Shown: positions 44,260-47,101 of the stretch, in pieces
How positions within the stretch are numbered: position 1 is the first letter of the stretch
How the letters are laid out: each line of letters opens with the position of its first letter
Assembly: GCA_902557705.1 (NCBI GenBank)
Contig: CACEBI010000009.1
Coordinates: 1 to 47,101, forward strand
Direction of reading: 5' to 3'
Length of the DNA: 47,101 nucleotides
DNA from: an uncultured SAR86 cluster bacterium
Lineage (GTDB): Bacteria > Pseudomonadota > Gammaproteobacteria > Magnimaribacterales > D2472
Translations under genes and position numbers: made by a program
The notes under the pieces: model-generated
Databases searched by the model: none
What the model saw: the letters and a program-made list of their open reading frames with translations, nothing else
Told to the model about the DNA's origin: nothing

Positions 44260-44908
44260 TTCAAAATTAGTTTTATTTGATCTTGATGGAACGGTTATTG
44301 ATACTGCTCCTGATTTTGTTCTATCTCTAAATAATATTTTAAAAAGACATGGAAGAGCTACTTTAGAGTTTGACCATATAAGATCTTTTGTTTCAGAAGG
44401 TTCTGTAAAATTTACTGAAATTGGATTTGAGATTACAAGAGATCATCCAGACTTTAATAAATACAGGAATGAGTTTCTTATAGAATATAAAAATAACCTA
44501 ACTAATAAATCAAAGCTATTTGCCGGTATATCATCATTATTAAATCAATTAGATGAAAATAGCATTCCTTATGGAATAGTAACTAATAAACCTTTCGATT
44601 ATGCCGAACCTCTTATTAATTATTTCAATGAGCTTAAAAATTGCAAAGCACTTGTATGTCCAGATCATCTTCAAAATAGCAAACCCAGTCCAGAAGGTAT
44701 ACTTTTAGCATGCAAAAAAATAGGAGTTGATCCTAAAGAAAGCGTTTATGTCGGAGATCACCCAAACGATCTAATCGCTGGTAAAAATGCAGGAACAAAA
44801 ACTATTGGTTGTCTTTATGGCTATAGTTTAGATAAAGATGAGACATATCCGGAATCAATAATAGTTAACAAGGCAGATGAAATAATCAACGCTCTAAAAT
44901 TGTTATGA
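44243..44908 (+). CDS. HAD phosphatase, MupP/Gph type
   Basis: 221 residues with FDLDGTVIDTAPDFVLSLN (motif I), a helical cap, IVTNKPFDYAEPL (motif II), KPSPEGILLA (motif III Lys) and YVGDHPNDLIAGKNAGTKTI (motif IV). General family: phosphoglycolate phosphatase. The position between ubiG and yciK is that of MupP in Pseudomonas, which dephosphorylates N-acetylmuramate 6-phosphate in cell-wall recycling, so MupP is a good guess by context. Sequence alone does not separate MupP from Gph. Four-base overlap with yciK. Confidence 0.88.
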   Translation: MQKSLSSKLVLFDLDGTVIDTAPDFVLSLNNILKRHGRATLEFDHIRSFVSEGSVKFTEIGFEITRDHPDFNKYRNEFLIEYKNNLTNKSKLFAGISSLLNQLDENSIPYGIVTNKPFDYAEPLINYFNELKNCKALVCPDHLQNSKPSPEGILLACKKIGVDPKESVYVGDHPNDLIAGKNAGTKTIGCLYGYSLDKDETYPESIIVNKADEIINALKLL

Positions 44909-45651
44909 AAATAAAAAATACATTTGAAAAAAATTTTCTCAACAATAAAAATATTTTAGTCACAGGTGCATCTAAAGGAATAGGTAGAGAATTAGCAGTA
45001 ACATTAAGCTCCTATGGGGCAAATATTATTTTACATGGCCGCGATGAAAAGGCTTTGGATAAGATCTATGATGAAATTATAGATACAACAGAAACCTCTC
45101 CCCTAATTATTCAATGCGATTTGAATGATTTAGATGAAAATAAATCACAGAACATTGCAAATGTTATCTCTGAAAATGTAAATATATTAGATGGCATTAT
45201 TCATAATGCAGCAATAATTGGAAAAATGTCATCAATTCATGATTTTGATTTAAAGACCTGGAACAAAGTTATAAATACAAACTTAACTAGTACATATTTG
45301 TTAACAAAATATCTCACTCCTTTAATGGCTGATTCTAAAAATCCGAGAGTAATATTTACCTCCTCTGGGGTTGTAAGGAAAGGTAGAGCATTTTGGGGAG
45401 CGTATGCAATCTCTAAGACTGCTGTGAAATCTTTAGCTGAGATATTAAATGATGAGCTTGAGCCCATAACAAATATAAAAGTATTTAATTTTGATCCAGG
45501 AGCAACCAGAACTTCAATGAGAGCATTTGCTTACCCAGCAGAAAATGCTTCAACTCTTAAAGAGCCATCATCGCTTATGAAATATTATTTATGGATGCTA
45601 TCAAAAGAAAGTTCAAAATCAGATACAAGATACATAGAATTTACAAATTAA
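44905..45651 (+). CDS. yciK: YciK-type short-chain dehydrogenase
   Basis: 248 residues, classical SDR. ILVTGASKGIGRELAVTLSS binds the cofactor, IIHNAAIIGK is the NNAG-like motif, VIFTSSGVVRKGRAFWGAYA and YAISKTAVKSLAEI give the Ser and YxxxK, and FNFDPGATRTSM the PG motif. The order ubiG-phosphatase-yciK is that of Pseudomonas. Substrate unknown. Its TAA overlaps, on opposite strands, the TAA of the AlkA-like gene. Confidence 0.9.
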   Translation: MKIKNTFEKNFLNNKNILVTGASKGIGRELAVTLSSYGANIILHGRDEKALDKIYDEIIDTTETSPLIIQCDLNDLDENKSQNIANVISENVNILDGIIHNAAIIGKMSSIHDFDLKTWNKVINTNLTSTYLLTKYLTPLMADSKNPRVIFTSSGVVRKGRAFWGAYAISKTAVKSLAEILNDELEPITNIKVFNFDPGATRTSMRAFAYPAENASTLKEPSSLMKYYLWMLSKESSKSDTRYIEFTN

Positions 45652-46241
45652 TTATCAAGACTTCTCCATAGATACATGCACAAATATGTCCTGTATGGCG
45701 AGTAGTCTACGGCGTCATAATTATCTGATTTAAAAAAATCTAACCCTGCTTTTTTTATTCCCAAGTCACCAGTCAAGTAAATGTCTTCTTGCCCAATATA
45801 AAACATCTGAATTATTCCTAAAGTCCATGGCCCTATTCCTTTAATTTTTAAAAATAAATCTGAAATATCAGCCTGATTCATTTTTTTCAAATCTTTTTTT
45901 GTAAAACAGTCTAAATATTGATTGCTTAAAACCTCATTAACGTAACTGGCTTTTGGTCTTGATAATCCACAATCATTAAGATCTCCTAATGAAATTCTTT
46001 TTTTATTATTAAGCAGTATTTGAGTTTTTTTCCATATTGATGCAGCTGCCCCTATAGAGACTTGTTGGCCTATGATTGTCTTAATAATGAAAAACTTTAG
46101 TGATAAGTTTTTATTCTGCCTGGAATCTATAGATATTATTTCTGTTTCTTTTAAGAATTTATTAAGTCGATGATGTTTTTTATTTTTTGAAGTTTTTAAT
46201 AAAAATTTGTAAGCAGCTTCTGATTTAACATCACTTGCCAT
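45648..46241 (-). CDS. AlkA-like DNA-3-methyladenine glycosylase (HhH-GPD)
   Basis: 197 residues; base-excision repair glycosylase of the HhH-GPD superfamily. FFIIKTIIGQQVSIGAAASI is the helix with the QQ(V/I)S motif, GLSRPKASYVNEV, the hairpin IKGIGPWTLGIIQMFYIGQ, and the catalytic Asp in DIYLTGDLGIKKAG. It lacks the N-terminal AlkA extension, so it is a compact form. Overlaps the rluB-like stop by 11 bases and converges with yciK. Confidence 0.88.
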   Translation of the reverse strand: MASDVKSEAAYKFLLKTSKNKKHHRLNKFLKETEIISIDSRQNKNLSLKFFIIKTIIGQQVSIGAAASIWKKTQILLNNKKRISLGDLNDCGLSRPKASYVNEVLSNQYLDCFTKKDLKKMNQADISDLFLKIKGIGPWTLGIIQMFYIGQEDIYLTGDLGIKKAGLDFFKSDNYDAVDYSPYRTYLCMYLWRSLDN

Positions 46242-46956
46242 AATTCTTTAATTCGTTAATTTCTTTTTCACTTAATTCCAGAGTTTTACCCTTTTTCAAA
46301 GTTGAGGGTAAGAAGATTGGTCCGAATCTAGTTCTTTTTAATCTGCTTACCTCCATATCTAAAGATTGAAATAATTTTCTTACTTCTCTATTTTTTCCAC
46401 TTATTAAACATACTGAAAACCACTGGTTGCTACCATTTCTTTCCCCTTCAACAACATCAGTAAATTGATGGAGTTCACCATTAATTGTTATGCCTTCAAT
46501 CATTGATTTTTTTTTATCTTGAGAAAATTCACCTCTAGCACGAACTAAATATTCTCTATCAATGGTATTTGATGGGTGCATACAATAATTTGCAAAATTA
46601 CCATCATTAGTAAATAACATTAATCCTGAAGTGTTAATATCAAGCCTACCGATAGAAATCCAGTTTCTTTGATTTCTTGAATTTGGTAAATAGTCATAAA
46701 CAATAGGAATCTTTTTGTCTCTTGCAGAGGATGAGAGCACACCCTCAGGCTTATTTAGCGCAATAAGTTTTATTTCACTTTGTTTGACTTGTATTATTTT
46801 GTTATCAAACTCAACAATATCCTTTTCTGAAACAGTAGTTCCAAGTTCTGCAACTTTGCCATTTACAATAACCTTCCCATCCTTAATTAACTGCTCGCAA
46901 CCTCTTCTCGATCCTATACCAGCACTGGCAAGAAACTTTTGCAATCTTTCAGTCAT
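46231..46956 (-). CDS. rluB: RsuA/RluB-family rRNA pseudouridine synthase
   Basis: 241 residues. S4 RNA-binding domain at 2-60 (RLQKFLASAGIGSRRGCEQL), then the synthase domain with catalytic Asp in IGRLDINTSGLMLFTNDG and the end LISGKNREVRKLFQSLDMEV. The scpB-rluB order is standard and favours RluB (Psi2605 of 23S rRNA) over RsuA or RluE/RluF. It begins eight bases after the scpB stop. No long C-terminal tail. Confidence 0.92.
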   Translation of the reverse strand: MTERLQKFLASAGIGSRRGCEQLIKDGKVIVNGKVAELGTTVSEKDIVEFDNKIIQVKQSEIKLIALNKPEGVLSSSARDKKIPIVYDYLPNSRNQRNWISIGRLDINTSGLMLFTNDGNFANYCMHPSNTIDREYLVRARGEFSQDKKKSMIEGITINGELHQFTDVVEGERNGSNQWFSVCLISGKNREVRKLFQSLDMEVSRLKRTRFGPIFLPSTLKKGKTLELSEKEINELKNYGK

Positions 46957-46964
46957 TAAAGATT

Positions 46965-47101
46965 TTATACCGCTTGAGGTATAGTCTGATGATCCTCATC
47001 CTGAACAATATTATCCACAGGATCAGGCAACTCGGGTAAATCAGATAATCTTTTTAAATTTAAGTCGTCTAAGAACTCTTTAGTAGTCGAATACAATGCT
47101 G
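46965..47101 (-). CDS. scpB: Segregation and condensation protein B, C-terminal part
   Basis: Only the last 44 residues are in the window; the stop is the TAA at 46965-46967 and the frame is open to the window edge. The sequence ALYSTTKEFLDDLNLKRLSD followed by LPELPDP is the conserved ScpB end (YGTT-x-FLD...L). ScpB is a winged-helix partner of ScpA in the SMC complex. Placement directly before rluB agrees. The acidic tail after it is short. Confidence 0.88.
   Translation of the reverse strand, partial: ALYSTTKEFLDDLNLKRLSDLPELPDPVDNIVQDEDHQTIPQAV

Noticed and set aside
1-47101. CRISPR array, insertion sequence or prophage
   Set aside because: No regularly spaced repeat, transposase or phage-type gene is found in any part of the window.

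Overview
The window looks like a chromosomal segment of a small-genome, AT-rich marine gammaproteobacterium. The support is strong A/T bias in third positions and spacers, very tight packing with many 1-20 base overlaps, and the gene order gyrA-serC-pheA-hisC-tyrA-aroA-cmk-rpsA-ihfB with ubiG-phosphatase-yciK on the other side of gyrA, an order I know from Pseudomonas and relatives. A SAR86-type (Pseudomonadales-related) bacterioplankton genome is my best guess; this is inference, since no marker was searched.

Layout. (1) 1-11669, all on the minus strand: a surface-polysaccharide operon. Read 5'->3' it is wzz, gmd, fcl, a PglK-like ABC flippase, a DUF115/GT42-like protein, an unrecognised protein, an FkbM methyltransferase, a GT4 glycosyltransferase, an EpsG-like polymerase, a GT2 glycosyltransferase and a TviB-like UDP-sugar dehydrogenase cut by the window start. 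(2) 11795-15230, minus: a housekeeping block uvrC-pgsA, a nucleotidylyltransferase-cupin fusion, tRNA-Cys(GCA) and tRNA-Leu(UAA). (3) 15281-28181: a second accessory sugar region with many strand switches. It holds a methyltransferase; a plus-strand aldolase/CMP-ulosonate synthetase/HAD phosphatase cassette; an SxtJ-type carbamoylation module (carbamoyltransferase, a 49-residue protein, SxtJ, SGNH protein); GtrA; a GNAT acyltransferase; a PIG-L deacetylase; GT2 plus DUF2304; a GalE-like epimerase and a polytopic membrane protein. (4) 28201-40528, minus: the conserved run gyrA, serC, pheA, hisC, tyrA, aroA, cmk, rpsA, ihfB, pyrF, pgi. (5) 40599-43388, minus: three-gene proton-translocating transhydrogenase pntAA-pntAB-pntB. 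(6) 43567-45651, plus: ubiG, a MupP/Gph-type phosphatase and yciK. (7) 45648-47101, minus: scpB (partial), rluB-like and a compact AlkA-like glycosylase.

How the parts fit. Regions 1 and 3 together encode nucleotide-sugar synthesis (GDP-fucose, UDP-hexosaminuronate, probably UDP-galactose, and a predicted CMP-activated 3-deoxy-ulosonate), glycosyl transfer, polymerisation, chain-length control, flipping, and decoration by methyl, carbamoyl and acyl groups. They bracket the uvrC-pgsA-tRNA block. The most interesting candidate for something undescribed is the three-gene cassette at 16122-19124. A DmpG-like pyruvate aldolase is fused to a Rossmann-type C-terminal domain resembling DUF115/GT42 proteins, and is followed by a diverged KdsB-like cytidylyltransferase and a HAD phosphatase. 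I infer an alternative route to a CMP-linked ulosonic acid.

No gene-free stretch exceeds 300 bases. The largest gaps (43389-43566, 22753-22951, 24183-24341, 4911-5052) are A/T-rich and are described where they hold something. I see no CRISPR array, insertion sequence, rRNA or convincing riboswitch.
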